64,000 nucleotides of DNA from JAKFWF01 sp963750535 (GCA_963750535.1 CAVVRF010000029.1:1-64000); one strand, 5' to 3'. Shown: positions 28,922 through 37,452, counted from the first letter of the stretch. Numbers and translations: made by a program. Notes: generated from the sequence alone by a model not told the origin.

Positions 28922-29713
28922 CTATCGCCCCCGGTAATGCGGTGGCCGGCGCGCGATCCACGCATCGAGGGCCTCGCGGGTGTCGTGGGTCGGCACCATG
29001 CGTGCGAACTGCTCGCTCTCGATTTCGAGCCCCTCGGCTATCGTGGCGTTGAGACCACGGGTGACGGCGGCGATGATTCGGGAGGCAGCAAGCGACGAGT
29101 GCCGCAGGATGCGGCCGGCAAGTTCCAGCGCCGCCGGCAACAGATCATCATGCGGCACGACCCGATTTACGAGCCCGATCTCGTACGCGCGTTGCGGTGA
29201 GAACGCATCGCCAGTCAGAAGCAACTCGAGTGCACGTTTGCGGCCCGCCAGGCGCGGCAGACGTTGAGTGCCGCCGAATGTCGGCGGAATGCCGATGTTG
29301 ATCTCCGGCTTGGCGAAAGTGGCCTGTTCGCTGGCCACCGCGAGATGCACAGCCTCGGTGATTTCACAGCCGCCGCCGAACGCGATACCGTTCACGGCGG
29401 CGATGATCGGCTTCGGGAACGCTTCCAGCCGCGCGGTCATTGCTTGTCCCCGACGGACGAAGGCCTTCACCGCCACATCCGGCCCCTGCCGAACGCTCTC
29501 GGAGAACTCGGTGATATCCGCTCCGGCCGAGAATGCGCGGTCGCCGGCACCGCTCAGCACCACGGCGCGCACGACGCTGTCGCTTTCGATTGCATCGAGG
29601 CGCTGCATCAAGCGTTCGACGAGCGCATAGCTCAGCGCGTTGAGCTTTTCAGGACGGTTGAACGTCAGCAGTGCGATCGCACCACGGATCTCATACAGCA
29701 CCAATTCCGACAT
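28922..29713 (-). CDS. Enoyl-CoA hydratase/isomerase family protein
   Basis: A 263-aa crotonase-fold enzyme: oxyanion-hole segments AFSAGADITEF and GIAFGGGCEITEAVHL, catalytic-region PEINIGIPPTFGGTQRLPR. The Glu pattern resembles hydratases, but the exact acyl-CoA is unknown. GAGGTGG stands upstream of ATG 29713. It is divergent from a TetR regulator (29806), which probably controls it through the shared 92-bp region. Confidence 0.88.
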   Translation of the reverse strand: MSELVLYEIRGAIALLTFNRPEKLNALSYALVERLMQRLDAIESDSVVRAVVLSGAGDRAFSAGADITEFSESVRQGPDVAVKAFVRRGQAMTARLEAFPKPIIAAVNGIAFGGGCEITEAVHLAVASEQATFAKPEINIGIPPTFGGTQRLPRLAGRKRALELLLTGDAFSPQRAYEIGLVNRVVPHDDLLPAALELAGRILRHSSLAASRIIAAVTRGLNATIAEGLEIESEQFARMVPTHDTREALDAWIARRPPHYRGR

Positions 29714-29775
29714 CGGCCCACCTCGGCTCCAGCGTCTTGATCCGGGAGGGACCCTAGAGCGGCGCGCGCGATTGC

Positions 29776-29797
29776 GTACACTCACTAGCCAGTATAC
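29776..29797. promoter_or_regulatory. Candidate TetR operator
   Basis: GTACACT-N8-AGTATAC is an inverted repeat (6 of 7 positions pair) lying between the divergent enoyl-CoA hydratase and TetR genes, 9 bp before the TetR start. Position and symmetry fit an autoregulatory operator. Confidence 0.4.
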
Positions 29798-29805
29798 CTT
29801 GCGCC

Positions 29806-30396
29806 ATGCCTCAGACTGCCGACCAGACGCGAAATCGCATCGTCGCCGCCGCTGGACGACTGTTCTATGCCGAGGGTATTCGCGCCGTCAGCGTCGACGC
29901 GGTGGCCGAGAAGGCCGGGATCACCAAGAAGACGCTGTACTATCACTTCCGCAGCAAGGACGAGCTCATTGCCGCGTATCTGCAGGCCAGCGACCAGCCG
30001 ACACTGGCGCTCTACGCGCGGTGGTTCGATGAAACCGAGGGATCGACACGGGACAAGGTCCGGGGGCTGTTCACACAGTTTTCGCGGTCGGCAAACACGT
30101 CGAAATGGAAAGGCTGCGGATTTCTTCGCACCACCGCCGAATTGGCGAGCGCGCCGGGGCATCCGGCGATCAAGGCTGGTGCCGCGCACAAGAAGCGCTT
30201 CGAGGCGTGGCTGACCGACGCACTCATCAAGGACGGCGTCGGTGACGCCGCGACCATCGCCCGCAGGATCGTCATCCTGCTGGATGGCGCCGCAACCGTG
30301 ATGCTCATCCACCGCGATCCAGCCTATATCGAAGCGGCCGGGGATGTGGCCGCCTCGCTGATCGCGCAACCGCAAGGGGCAGCACAGATCCCATGA
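29806..30396 (+). CDS. TetR/AcrR family transcriptional regulator
   Basis: A 196-aa repressor. The N-terminal helix-turn-helix reads RIVAAAGRLFYAEGIRAVSV then AGITKKTLYYHFRSKDELI. The ligand domain contains KWKGCGFLRTTAEL, a pattern of the TetR_C_33-like group. Divergent from the enoyl-CoA hydratase gene; an inverted repeat lies in between. It likely senses an acyl-CoA or small organic inducer (inference). Confidence 0.9.
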   Translation: MPQTADQTRNRIVAAAGRLFYAEGIRAVSVDAVAEKAGITKKTLYYHFRSKDELIAAYLQASDQPTLALYARWFDETEGSTRDKVRGLFTQFSRSANTSKWKGCGFLRTTAELASAPGHPAIKAGAAHKKRFEAWLTDALIKDGVGDAATIARRIVILLDGAATVMLIHRDPAYIEAAGDVAASLIAQPQGAAQIP

Positions 30397-30434
30397 CGCT
30401 CAGTCGCTTCGAGCAGTGGCAACGCCCGACACCA

Positions 30435-30872
30435 TCACGCGCTCATCCTGGCATCACGCCGATAGCTGGCGCAGAGAAACCATGCGCCGACGGTAAGGCA
30501 GTAGATCTTGATGGCGATTTCCACGACTTCGTCGGTCGTCAGATTGAACAGCAACCCGGTTCGATAGCCATAGCTGAAGGCGTTGAGCCCCAGGAAGATG
30601 AGTGCCGAGCCGGCCGCCGCGAGAAACACGGCCGCGAGACTCCCGTTGCGCCTGCTGAGAAGCAGACTGACGAGGGCAGCGGTCGCGATCCACGAATCGG
30701 CCAGGAAGAACGCCATGAACCAGTCGACATATCCCGGGGTCGCGGCCTCGACCGTCACCATGCCGCTGAATATCGAGCCCCAATAGAGCACAATTCCGAT
30801 GATCGTCACGACAAGGAGAACTCTCGTCGCGGCACCAAACATCGGCTCACGGGTATCTTGCGCCGGGCTCAT
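30435..30872 (-). CDS. Four-helix membrane protein of unknown function
   Basis: A 145-aa protein with four predicted membrane helices (VLLVVTIIGIVLYWGSI, WFMAFFLADSWIATAALVSL, LAAVFLAAAGSALIFLGL, IKIYCLTVGAWFLCASY). GGAGGAAG precedes ATG 30872. The ATG overlaps the end of the DUF2147 gene by 4 bases, so the two form an operon. No family name is recognised. Confidence 0.7.
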   Translation of the reverse strand: MSPAQDTREPMFGAATRVLLVVTIIGIVLYWGSIFSGMVTVEAATPGYVDWFMAFFLADSWIATAALVSLLLSRRNGSLAAVFLAAAGSALIFLGLNAFSYGYRTGLLFNLTTDEVVEIAIKIYCLTVGAWFLCASYRRDARMSA

Positions 30873-31330
30873 TGGCTCTTCCTCCATGTCTCGCTCTGGC
30901 AAATGATGACAAGCGCACATCCCGTCAGCTCGAGGCGATCCTCATCGAGTCTCCTCAGGGTGCCGCTATAGGTCTTGCCATCGAGTGGGTTGTAGAGAGA
31001 GGCGCTCCAAGTCGCGTCGCCGCTCCTTTTGACGTCCGCAAGCATGGTGAGGCCAATGAGCGGGCGCCCACGCAGCCCGGCGTCGTCATTCTTGCTGTCG
31101 AGCCACGGTTGACGGGTCGCCGGATCGACCGCCTCCCGCAGCCAGACGATACGGCCGCAAACGCTTTCACCGCAGGGCGCGAAGCGAACCTTGGTCGAGC
31201 CATCCGCCGTGATCCAGTCCCCTGCAAGCCCTGGATTCTCGGCTTGCACCGGACCAACACCGATGGCGTTGACAAGGCATGCCAAGACAAGCCTTCCCGA
31301 CACGATAACAACTCTTATGCTTGCGCGCAT
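30869..31330 (-). CDS. DUF2147 domain-containing secreted protein
   Basis: A 153-aa protein with a signal peptide (VVIVSGRLVLACLVNAIGVG) followed by the DUF2147 pattern: GDWITADGSTKVRFAPCG, VCGRIVWLREAVDP, LYNPLDGKTYSGTLRR, LTGCALVIICQSETW, with paired Cys residues. The family is periplasmic or exported and uncharacterised. GGAGG precedes ATG 31330. It faces a TetR regulator whose candidate operators overlap this gene's promoter. Confidence 0.82.
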   Translation of the reverse strand: MRASIRVVIVSGRLVLACLVNAIGVGPVQAENPGLAGDWITADGSTKVRFAPCGESVCGRIVWLREAVDPATRQPWLDSKNDDAGLRGRPLIGLTMLADVKRSGDATWSASLYNPLDGKTYSGTLRRLDEDRLELTGCALVIICQSETWRKSQ

Positions 31331-31347
31331 TGCGTCCTCCATGCTGA

Positions 31348-31391
31348 ATGTGGACGACGTCAATATTGCACGATGTGGACGCTGTCAATAT
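31348..31391. promoter_or_regulatory. Paired TetR operator candidates overlapping the DUF2147 promoter
   Basis: Two 19-bp direct repeats (31348-31366 and 31373-31391) agree at 17 positions. Each contains GAC-N3-GTC within TGGAC-N3-GTCAA. On the minus strand TTGACA, a 17-base spacer and TATTGA form a likely promoter for the DUF2147 gene inside the repeats. The second copy covers the TetR start codon. Confidence 0.5.
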
Positions 31392-31983
31392 GACGGAAGC
31401 ACATAAGCGCGGCTATCACCACGGCGACCTCAGGGCAGCGCTTGGCGCCGTGGCGCTAGTACTTCTGGACGAGTCGGGGATCGACGCCGTCACGATACGC
31501 GAGGTGGCGCGGCGGGCCGGGGTGGCGCATTCAGCGCCAGCCAATCATTTCAAGGATCGCAAGGCGCTGCTCACCGAGATTGCTGCCGGAATTACGCGCG
31601 ACCTGGTCGATATCCTGGCCACGGCGCTTGGCGGGCCCGCCGACCGGCGCGCGCGCTTGCGAGCAGCGATGACGGCAATACTTGACTACGCGCTGTCCCA
31701 CCCGCACCGCTACCGGCTCGTCAATCGGCACGACATCCTCGACCTGTCCAACAGCGCGCTGGCGGACGCCCAGCAGAAGATCTTCGATGTCATATCGTCA
31801 GCGATCGAATTGCCGAGGCGTGCAGCGTCCGGGCGCGAAACGCTTGTCGTCGCGGTGTGGTCACTGGTGCACGGCTATGTGAGCCTTCGACTTGACGGGA
31901 CGCTGGTGGCGGGCGTCGACGAAGTCACCGGCGCCCCTCGTGAGCTGGCACTCATCGATGTGTTGATCGACGGCATGAAATGA
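31390..31983 (+). CDS. TetR/AcrR family transcriptional regulator
   Basis: A 197-aa repressor. HTH: DLRAALGAVALVLLDESGID then EVARRAGVAHSAPANHFKDR; the C-terminal domain has the TetR_C_13/WHG-like stretch VWSLVHGYVSLRLDGTL. I chose ATG 31390 (MTEAHKRGYHHGDL), typical for this subgroup; no ribosome site is visible, and the operator overlaps the start, so translation may be leaderless or begin at 31348. Divergent from the DUF2147/membrane-protein operon. Confidence 0.87.
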   Translation: MTEAHKRGYHHGDLRAALGAVALVLLDESGIDAVTIREVARRAGVAHSAPANHFKDRKALLTEIAAGITRDLVDILATALGGPADRRARLRAAMTAILDYALSHPHRYRLVNRHDILDLSNSALADAQQKIFDVISSAIELPRRAASGRETLVVAVWSLVHGYVSLRLDGTLVAGVDEVTGAPRELALIDVLIDGMK

Positions 31984-32154
31984 TGGCGCGAGCAAATGCG
32001 CTCGAGCAAGCGATTGCATGTTGCCCGCCTCTGGGCCGGATCGTGTCGTTCCCGCCCGCTAGGCCGGCTCTGGGACAACGTGCGTTGGACCCCGCGCGAT
32101 GCTAGGCTGGGCACCAGCGAAATGTTCACCCGGCCTCAGACCATGGAGGTTGTC

Positions 32155-33123
32155 ATGCGTCTCCTGATTTCTGCACTGGTCGTTCTGGCAGCGCTCTCGG
32201 CATCCGCCCTGGCGCAAGAGTCCAAGTACTATGAGCTCGCCAAGGGGGACTTTCCCCACGACGTCGCGGTTGGCCCAACGGGCGAAGTGTGGTTCGCCGG
32301 GCAAAAAGCTGGAATTGCCGGCCGCGTTGATCAGGCCACTGGTCAGATCGAGCGCATTCCGCTCGGCAAGAATTCTGCCCCGCACGGCGTCATTGTCGGG
32401 CCGGACGGCGCACCCTGGTTCACCGACGGCGGACAAAACGCCATTGTGCGCGTCGATCCCGCGACCAAGGCTGTCAAGTCGTGGCCCCTGCCGCCGGAAC
32501 GGATGCCCTACACCAACCTGAACACCGCCGCATTCGACGGCAAAGGCCGTATCTGGTTCACCGGACAGAACGGCATCTATGGCCGGCTCGATCCGAAGTC
32601 AGGCGATATGAAGGTGTGGGACGCACCCAAGGGCCGCGGCCCCTATGGCATTACGGCGACGCCCAATGGCGACATCTGGTTCGTTTCCCTGGCCGGGAAC
32701 TATCTGGCCAATGTCGATCTCGAGAGCGGTGCCGCGAGTGTCTACGAGCCACCGACCAAAGAGCAGGGCGCGCGGCGCGTATGGTCGGATTCGAAAGGGC
32801 GTTTGTGGATCAGTGAATGGAATTCCGGCAATCTGAGTGTCTACGATCCGGCGGCGAAGAGCTGGAAGCAGTGGAAACCGCCAGGCGAGAAGCCGCGTAC
32901 TTATGCAGTATGGGTCGACCCGGACGACAAGGTTTGGCTGGCGGATTGGGCGGCCAATGCCGTCGTACGTTTCGATCCGACAACAGAGACATTCGAGAGC
33001 TTCCCGAGCGATCGCCCGGGCTCGAACGTGCGCCAGCTTCTCGGCCGCAAGGGCGAGACGTGGATTGCGGAGTCGGGCACCGAGCGCATCCGCGTGATCC
33101 GCTATCCGTCGAAGACGAACTGA
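32155..33123 (+). CDS. Secreted virginiamycin-B-lyase-like beta-propeller protein
   Basis: A 322-aa protein with a signal peptide ending ASALAQ and about six repeats of the type PxGxIWFtxxxxNxIxRxDPxTG (for example GEVWFAGQKAGIAGRVDQAT, GAPWFTDGGQNAIVRVDPAT, DKVWLADWAANAVVRFDPTT). This is the streptogramin lyase (Vgb)/SMP-30-like propeller. In proteobacteria such proteins are mostly periplasmic and not antibiotic-lysing, so the role is open. GGAGG sets ATG 32155. A c-type cytochrome follows 8 bp later. Confidence 0.8.
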   Translation: MRLLISALVVLAALSASALAQESKYYELAKGDFPHDVAVGPTGEVWFAGQKAGIAGRVDQATGQIERIPLGKNSAPHGVIVGPDGAPWFTDGGQNAIVRVDPATKAVKSWPLPPERMPYTNLNTAAFDGKGRIWFTGQNGIYGRLDPKSGDMKVWDAPKGRGPYGITATPNGDIWFVSLAGNYLANVDLESGAASVYEPPTKEQGARRVWSDSKGRLWISEWNSGNLSVYDPAAKSWKQWKPPGEKPRTYAVWVDPDDKVWLADWAANAVVRFDPTTETFESFPSDRPGSNVRQLLGRKGETWIAESGTERIRVIRYPSKTN

Positions 33124-33131
33124 GGCGCAAA

Positions 33132-33548
33132 GTGAGCCATGCGGCCGCCTGCGTCGGAATGGCGCTCGTGTCGGTGCTCGGCATCCTGCTGCCTTGCAAT
33201 GCCGGACTCGCCGATGGGGGCGACGCAATTCGCGGCGAGCGCGTCTTCCAGCGCTGCTTTTCCTGTCATTCGGTCGATCCTGATGAGAAGGCGAAGTTGC
33301 AAGGTCCCAGTCTCTACAAGATCATCGGCAGGCCGGCGGCGGCCGTTCCAGGTTTCGAGTATTCGAATGCCATGCAGCAGAAGGGCGCCACCGGCCTCGC
33401 CTGGGAAGCCTCGACACTCGACCGATATATTGCCGACCCGGAAAGCGTCGTCGCCGGCACGAATATGAGTATGCCGCCCATGCGCGACGAGCAGGAGCGC
33501 GCCGATCTCTTGGCCTTTCTCGCGCGAACTGGGCGCTATCGACCCTGA
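33132..33548 (+). CDS. Periplasmic c-type cytochrome (class I, c552/c550-like)
   Basis: A 138-aa monoheme cytochrome: signal peptide to about residue 27, heme site CFSCH at 42-46, and a likely axial Met112 in GTNMSMPPM. The pattern GPSLYKIIGRPAAAVPGFEYSNAM is typical of mitochondrial-like cytochrome c. The GTG start at 33132 follows GAGG at 6 bases. It is co-transcribed with the propeller protein and could serve as its electron acceptor if that protein is an oxidoreductase (inference). Confidence 0.85.
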   Translation: MSHAAACVGMALVSVLGILLPCNAGLADGGDAIRGERVFQRCFSCHSVDPDEKAKLQGPSLYKIIGRPAAAVPGFEYSNAMQQKGATGLAWEASTLDRYIADPESVVAGTNMSMPPMRDEQERADLLAFLARTGRYRP

Positions 33549-33647
33549 TGAAGCAAGTGCGGCGAAAGAACTGGAACGTACGTCGAGTTCGACATCTCCT
33601 TTGCCAGCACTTTCGTGGCCGACGCCCGCCATGCCGGAGGGCCGCCT

Positions 33648-34685
33648 TCAGGTGCTGCTGCGCTGTATGAGCTTGAAGCCCACATCGACGGGCTCGAAGT
33701 CATCCGGGAGCTCGCCCTTCGACCGTCGCAGAATAAGCTCAGCGGCAACCTCGCCGATGCGGGCGCGCGGGATCTGCAGCGAGGTGATCGGCAATTCGAT
33801 GTGGCGTGCGATCTCCCAATCGTCGAACCCCGCAATGGCGACGCGCCGCGGCACCGCCCAGCCTCGCCGCCGGCACTCGAGCATCGCCCCGATCGCCAAC
33901 ACGTCGCCGGCGAGGAACACCGCATCGATCGTCGGCCGCCGTTCGAGCAGCTGCACGATCGCCCGGGCGCCATTCTCGAAGCTGCCGGGCGTTTCCATCA
34001 TCAGCCCCTCGTCGGCCGCGCGCCCGGCCTCGGCCAGGGCCGAAAGATAGCCGCGGCGTCGCTCTTGCGCGCGCTCGTTGCCGGCCAGCGTCACGCTGAC
34101 CAGGGCGATCGAACGGTAGCCGCGCGCGATCAGATGCTGTGTCATCGCCTTGGCCGCCGCGAAGTTCGAGTAGCTGACCATGAGGTCGATCCGCCGCTCG
34201 GACAGGTTGCCAACTTCCACGATCGGAATGCCGGACTTGCGCAGCATGCGCCGTGCCCGCATCGTATGCGTCGAGTTGTGCAGAACCAGGCCCGACGGGC
34301 GTTGCGCCAGGAAAGCGGAGATCAGCGCCTCCTCTTCCTTCTGCGAGTACTGACTGTCGCCGAGCATCAGGTTGACGCCGTTGGCACGCAGCGTGTCGCT
34401 CAAGCCCTGGATGGTGGCGGCAAACAGCGAATTTCGGATGCTGGGAACGATGGCGGCGACCAACTCGGTCCGCTTTGCGGCCTTGAGGCCGCCCGCCAGC
34501 TGATTTGGCACATAGCCCATATCGCGCACGGCTTTGTTGATGCGCCGCAACGTGGCCGGCGAGACCTTGTCGGGAAAGCGCAGCGCGCGCGACACGGTCA
34601 TCGCCGAAACCTTGGCGAGGGCCGCGACCTCGGTCATTCGCGCGTGCTTGTGGCCGGTGGTTGGCTCGTCTCGGTCTTTTGTCAT
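33648..34685 (-). CDS. LacI/GntR-type transcriptional regulator
   Basis: A 345-aa LacI-family repressor. The HTH lies at about residues 17-40 (MTEVAALAKVSAMTVSRALR), the hinge helix near GYVPNQLAGGL, and a periplasmic-binding-like ligand domain follows (ending IPRARIGEVAAELILRR). It is divergent from the organic-acid operon at 34785; two palindromic operators lie in the 99-bp gap. It therefore most likely represses that operon, and perhaps itself, until its substrate appears. Confidence 0.92.
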   Translation of the reverse strand: MTKDRDEPTTGHKHARMTEVAALAKVSAMTVSRALRFPDKVSPATLRRINKAVRDMGYVPNQLAGGLKAAKRTELVAAIVPSIRNSLFAATIQGLSDTLRANGVNLMLGDSQYSQKEEEALISAFLAQRPSGLVLHNSTHTMRARRMLRKSGIPIVEVGNLSERRIDLMVSYSNFAAAKAMTQHLIARGYRSIALVSVTLAGNERAQERRRGYLSALAEAGRAADEGLMMETPGSFENGARAIVQLLERRPTIDAVFLAGDVLAIGAMLECRRRGWAVPRRVAIAGFDDWEIARHIELPITSLQIPRARIGEVAAELILRRSKGELPDDFEPVDVGFKLIQRSST

Positions 34686-34728
34686 CGTCGCGCTGATGCC
34701 TCCGCCAGCAGAAATCCGCTTGACTCTG

Positions 34729-34761
34729 TGTTATCGATCACATTGTATGTTACCGATAACA
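34729..34761. promoter_or_regulatory. Two tandem LacI-family operators
   Basis: TGTTATCGATCACA (34729-34742) and TGTTACCGATAACA (34748-34761) are near-perfect 14-bp palindromes with the central CG typical of LacI-family operators, 19 bp apart centre to centre. A possible promoter, TTGACT (34720-34725) with TTGTAT 17 bases later, overlaps them and points to the operon at 34785. Confidence 0.65.
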
Positions 34762-34784
34762 AACGCAAGAGGAAGCGCGCAGTC

Positions 34785-36047
34785 ATGGGTGCGACCGTCA
34801 CGGAAAAAATCATTGCGCGGGCAGCCGGGCGCGAGCAGGTCTCGGCCGGAGAGACCGTGACGGTGGCGGTCGACCTCGCGATGGCGAACGATATGACGGC
34901 GCCGCTTGCGATCAAGCAGTTTCGCGGCGCCGGCGCTCGACGCGTTTTCGACCCGGCGCGCATCTGCATCGTCGCCGGCCGGCACATGCCGTTTCGGGAC
35001 GAGCCATTCGCGAAGGCCGTCGGCGGCATCGGCGAGTTCTGCCGGGAGCAAGGTATCGAGCGCTTTTATGCCGATACCGAGGGCATGGATCACGCCCTGA
35101 TCCCTGAGCTCGGCTTCGTCCGGCCGGGCATGCTGATCTGCAACGCGGATTCCCACACCTGCACCTACGGCGCGCTCGGCGCGTTCGGCGTGCCCATGGG
35201 ATCAACCGACATGGCCTACATCTTCGCATTCGGCGAAACGTGGCTGCGCGTGCCCGAGACCATTCGTGTGCGCTTCGGCGGCAAGCCGGGCCGATATGTA
35301 ACCAGCAAGGATTTCGTACTCTCCGCCCTTGGCAGGCTCGGCGTCGACGGCGCGCGCTACAAGACCATCGAGTTCGACGGCCCGGCGTTGACGCCGCTGT
35401 CGGTCGACGAGCGCTTCACGATCACCAATATGGCCATCGAGATGGGCGCCAAGACCGGCATCATGGCGGTCGACCAGACGGTGCGGGATTATCTGGCAGC
35501 GCGCACGAAGGAACCCTGGCAGGCGTACGCGGCCGACGCGGACGCGGCTTACGAGCAGTCGATCGACATCGACGTCGAGGGCCTGGGACCGGTCGTCGCC
35601 AAGCCGCATAGTCCCGCCAACGTCTCGCGCGTGGCGGACGTGCGGGGCGTGCGCGTCACCCAAGTCAACATCGGTACGTGCACCAACGGTCGCATCGTCG
35701 ACCTGCAGCAGGCGTTGGAGGTATTGCGCGGCCACAAGGTTGCCAAAGGCGTCCGGCTGTACGTGACCCCGGCGACCAACATCGTCTGGCGGCAGGCCGA
35801 GGCGGCAGGCATGCTCGACGAATTGCGCGAGATCGGCGCGACGATCAATCCGCCCGGCTGCGGCCCTTGCGCCGGTTGGCATATGGGGGTCCTGGGCGCC
35901 GACGACGTTTGCGTGGCTACCCACAACCGCAATTTTCCCGGTCGCATGGGCGATCCCAAGGCACAAGTCTACCTCGGCAGCCCATACGTTGCGGCCGCGG
36001 CCGCGATAGCCGGGGAGATCGTCAGCCCGGAGGCCGTCGTCCCATGA
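34785..36047 (+). CDS. Aconitase/3-isopropylmalate-dehydratase-family large subunit
   Basis: A 420-aa LeuC-like protein (HACN subgroup by length). The [4Fe-4S] cysteines are visible in NADSHTCTYG, GTCTNGRI and GCGPCAG. Such enzymes move a hydroxyl group between neighbouring carbons of a di- or tricarboxylic acid by dehydration and rehydration. Here it is not in a leucine operon: it is followed by its small subunit, a BKACE enzyme and an uptake system, so a catabolic substrate is likely. AGAGGA precedes ATG 34785. The stop overlaps the next ATG. Confidence 0.88.
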   Translation: MGATVTEKIIARAAGREQVSAGETVTVAVDLAMANDMTAPLAIKQFRGAGARRVFDPARICIVAGRHMPFRDEPFAKAVGGIGEFCREQGIERFYADTEGMDHALIPELGFVRPGMLICNADSHTCTYGALGAFGVPMGSTDMAYIFAFGETWLRVPETIRVRFGGKPGRYVTSKDFVLSALGRLGVDGARYKTIEFDGPALTPLSVDERFTITNMAIEMGAKTGIMAVDQTVRDYLAARTKEPWQAYAADADAAYEQSIDIDVEGLGPVVAKPHSPANVSRVADVRGVRVTQVNIGTCTNGRIVDLQQALEVLRGHKVAKGVRLYVTPATNIVWRQAEAAGMLDELREIGATINPPGCGPCAGWHMGVLGADDVCVATHNRNFPGRMGDPKAQVYLGSPYVAAAAAIAGEIVSPEAVVP

Positions 36048-36547
36048 TCTTCGAAGGCAAGATCCACCGGGTCGGTGATCATATCGACACCGATCAGATC
36101 ATTCCGGCCCGCTATCTCGGCTCAATCGACCCGGCGGTGCTGCGCACCGGATGCTTCTTCAATCTGATCCCTGGTTTTCCAGATCGCGTGACCACTGGCG
36201 ATATCCTGGTGGCGGGAGAAAACTTCGGTTGCGGCAGCTCCCGCGAGCACGCGCCGATCGCCATCAAGGCGGCCGGCATCTCCTGCGTCGTCGCCAAGAG
36301 CTTCAGCCGCATCTTCTACCGCAGCGCCATCAATATCGGCTTGCCGGCCGTTGCCTGCCCCGCCGCGATCGCTCTCGCGCAAGACGGTGCCGGCATTGCT
36401 GTCGATTTCGTCAAGGGCACGGTGTCGGTGGCCGGCGTCACCGTTCCGTTCGCGCCGTTTTCGCCCGAAGTCCTGTCCATTCTCAGCGCCGGGGGGGTGG
36501 TGCCGTTCATGGCGCAGCGCCTGGCCAAGCAGGGAGCCACCGCATGA
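36044..36547 (+). CDS. Aconitase/3-isopropylmalate-dehydratase-family small subunit
   Basis: A 167-aa LeuD-like swivel domain. It begins GKIHRVGDHIDTDQIIPARY and has the signature GENFGCGSSREHAP, where the Ser-Ser-Arg loop contacts the substrate. Length fits the HACN-type small subunit (shorter than proteobacterial LeuD). ATGA overlaps on both sides couple it to the large subunit and the BKACE gene. Confidence 0.9.
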   Translation: MIFEGKIHRVGDHIDTDQIIPARYLGSIDPAVLRTGCFFNLIPGFPDRVTTGDILVAGENFGCGSSREHAPIAIKAAGISCVVAKSFSRIFYRSAINIGLPAVACPAAIALAQDGAGIAVDFVKGTVSVAGVTVPFAPFSPEVLSILSAGGVVPFMAQRLAKQGATA

Positions 36548-37377
36548 AGCCGTTGATCATCTGCGCAGCAGTTACCGGCGGCGGCCCGCCGAAGGCCAAG
36601 TCCCCGCATCAGCCGGTCACACCGCAGGCAGTGATCGATGAGATGCTGGCCTGCTGGCGCGCAGGCGCGGCCATGATCCACATCCATGCGCGGCTCGACG
36701 ACGGCTCGACGATCATGGATGTTGGCGCCTATCGCCGGATCATCGATGGCGTGCTCGCCAAGGGCTGCAATGCCATCATCAACCTGAGCGCCGGCGACGA
36801 CGGCGGCAAGGCCGACCATCCGGCCCGCCTCAGCATTGCCGACTGCGCCGTCGAAATGGTTTCACTCGATGCCGGCCCGATCAACATCAATACCCGCATC
36901 TACGACAACTCCCCGGCCTATCTGGAGCAGATGGCCCGGCGCATGATGGAAAAACGGATCAAGCCCGAGATCGAGATCTTCGAGGCTGGACACCTGCAGT
37001 CGGTCCAGGCGCTCATCAAGAAGGGTCTGTTGACCGCGCCCCACTATGTTCAGCTCATCTTTGGCGTGCCGGGCGGGCTGCCGGCCGATCCGCGTTTCCT
37101 GCCGCTCCTGCTCGACCACATGCCTGTCGGCAGCGAATGGGCGATCTCCGCCCAGACCTCCGATCCGGACAAATATCTGGCCTTGATGATGCAGGCGTTC
37201 CTTCAGGGCGGCCATGTGCGCTGCGGCATGGAAGACTACGTCTACCTGCGCCATGGCGAGCTTGCCACCAGCAACGCGCAATTCGTCGAGCAATGGGTCG
37301 AGACCGCCCGGATCTGGGGGCGCCCGGTTGCCTCGCCGGCTGAAGCGCGGCGGCTTCTTGGAATTGTCGCACACTAG
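36544..37377 (+). CDS. Beta-keto acid cleavage enzyme (BKACE, DUF849)
   Basis: A 277-aa TIM-barrel enzyme. The Zn ligands of the family are all present at the expected places: His46 and His48 (MIHIHAR) and Glu230 (CGMEDYVYL). BKACE enzymes condense a beta-keto acid with acetyl-CoA and release acetoacetate plus a new acyl-CoA. Kce (3-keto-5-aminohexanoate) is the best-known member; the lysine-pathway partners are absent here. Its place after an aconitase-type isomerase suggests it cleaves a beta-keto acid made from an isomerised hydroxy acid (inference). Confidence 0.9.
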   Translation: MKPLIICAAVTGGGPPKAKSPHQPVTPQAVIDEMLACWRAGAAMIHIHARLDDGSTIMDVGAYRRIIDGVLAKGCNAIINLSAGDDGGKADHPARLSIADCAVEMVSLDAGPININTRIYDNSPAYLEQMARRMMEKRIKPEIEIFEAGHLQSVQALIKKGLLTAPHYVQLIFGVPGGLPADPRFLPLLLDHMPVGSEWAISAQTSDPDKYLALMMQAFLQGGHVRCGMEDYVYLRHGELATSNAQFVEQWVETARIWGRPVASPAEARRLLGIVAH

Positions 37378-37452
37378 GCGCGCCGACACCAAGCGGGCGT
37401 AGATCCGCTGATGAGAGCGGATGACCCAACTAGGATTTCCCGGGAGGAAATA

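Noticed and set aside
31348..31391. Direct repeats considered as a minimal CRISPR
   Set aside because: Only two imperfect copies with a 6-base gap, in a promoter; no cas genes in the window.
32155..33123. Antibiotic resistance gene (virginiamycin B lyase)
   Set aside because: Only the propeller fold can be claimed; a signal peptide and a linked cytochrome argue against a cytoplasmic streptogramin lyase.
33615..34784. In-frame extension of the aconitase-type gene over the LacI gene
   Set aside because: It is antisense to the well-supported LacI gene; the real start at 34785 has a ribosome site and family similarity.
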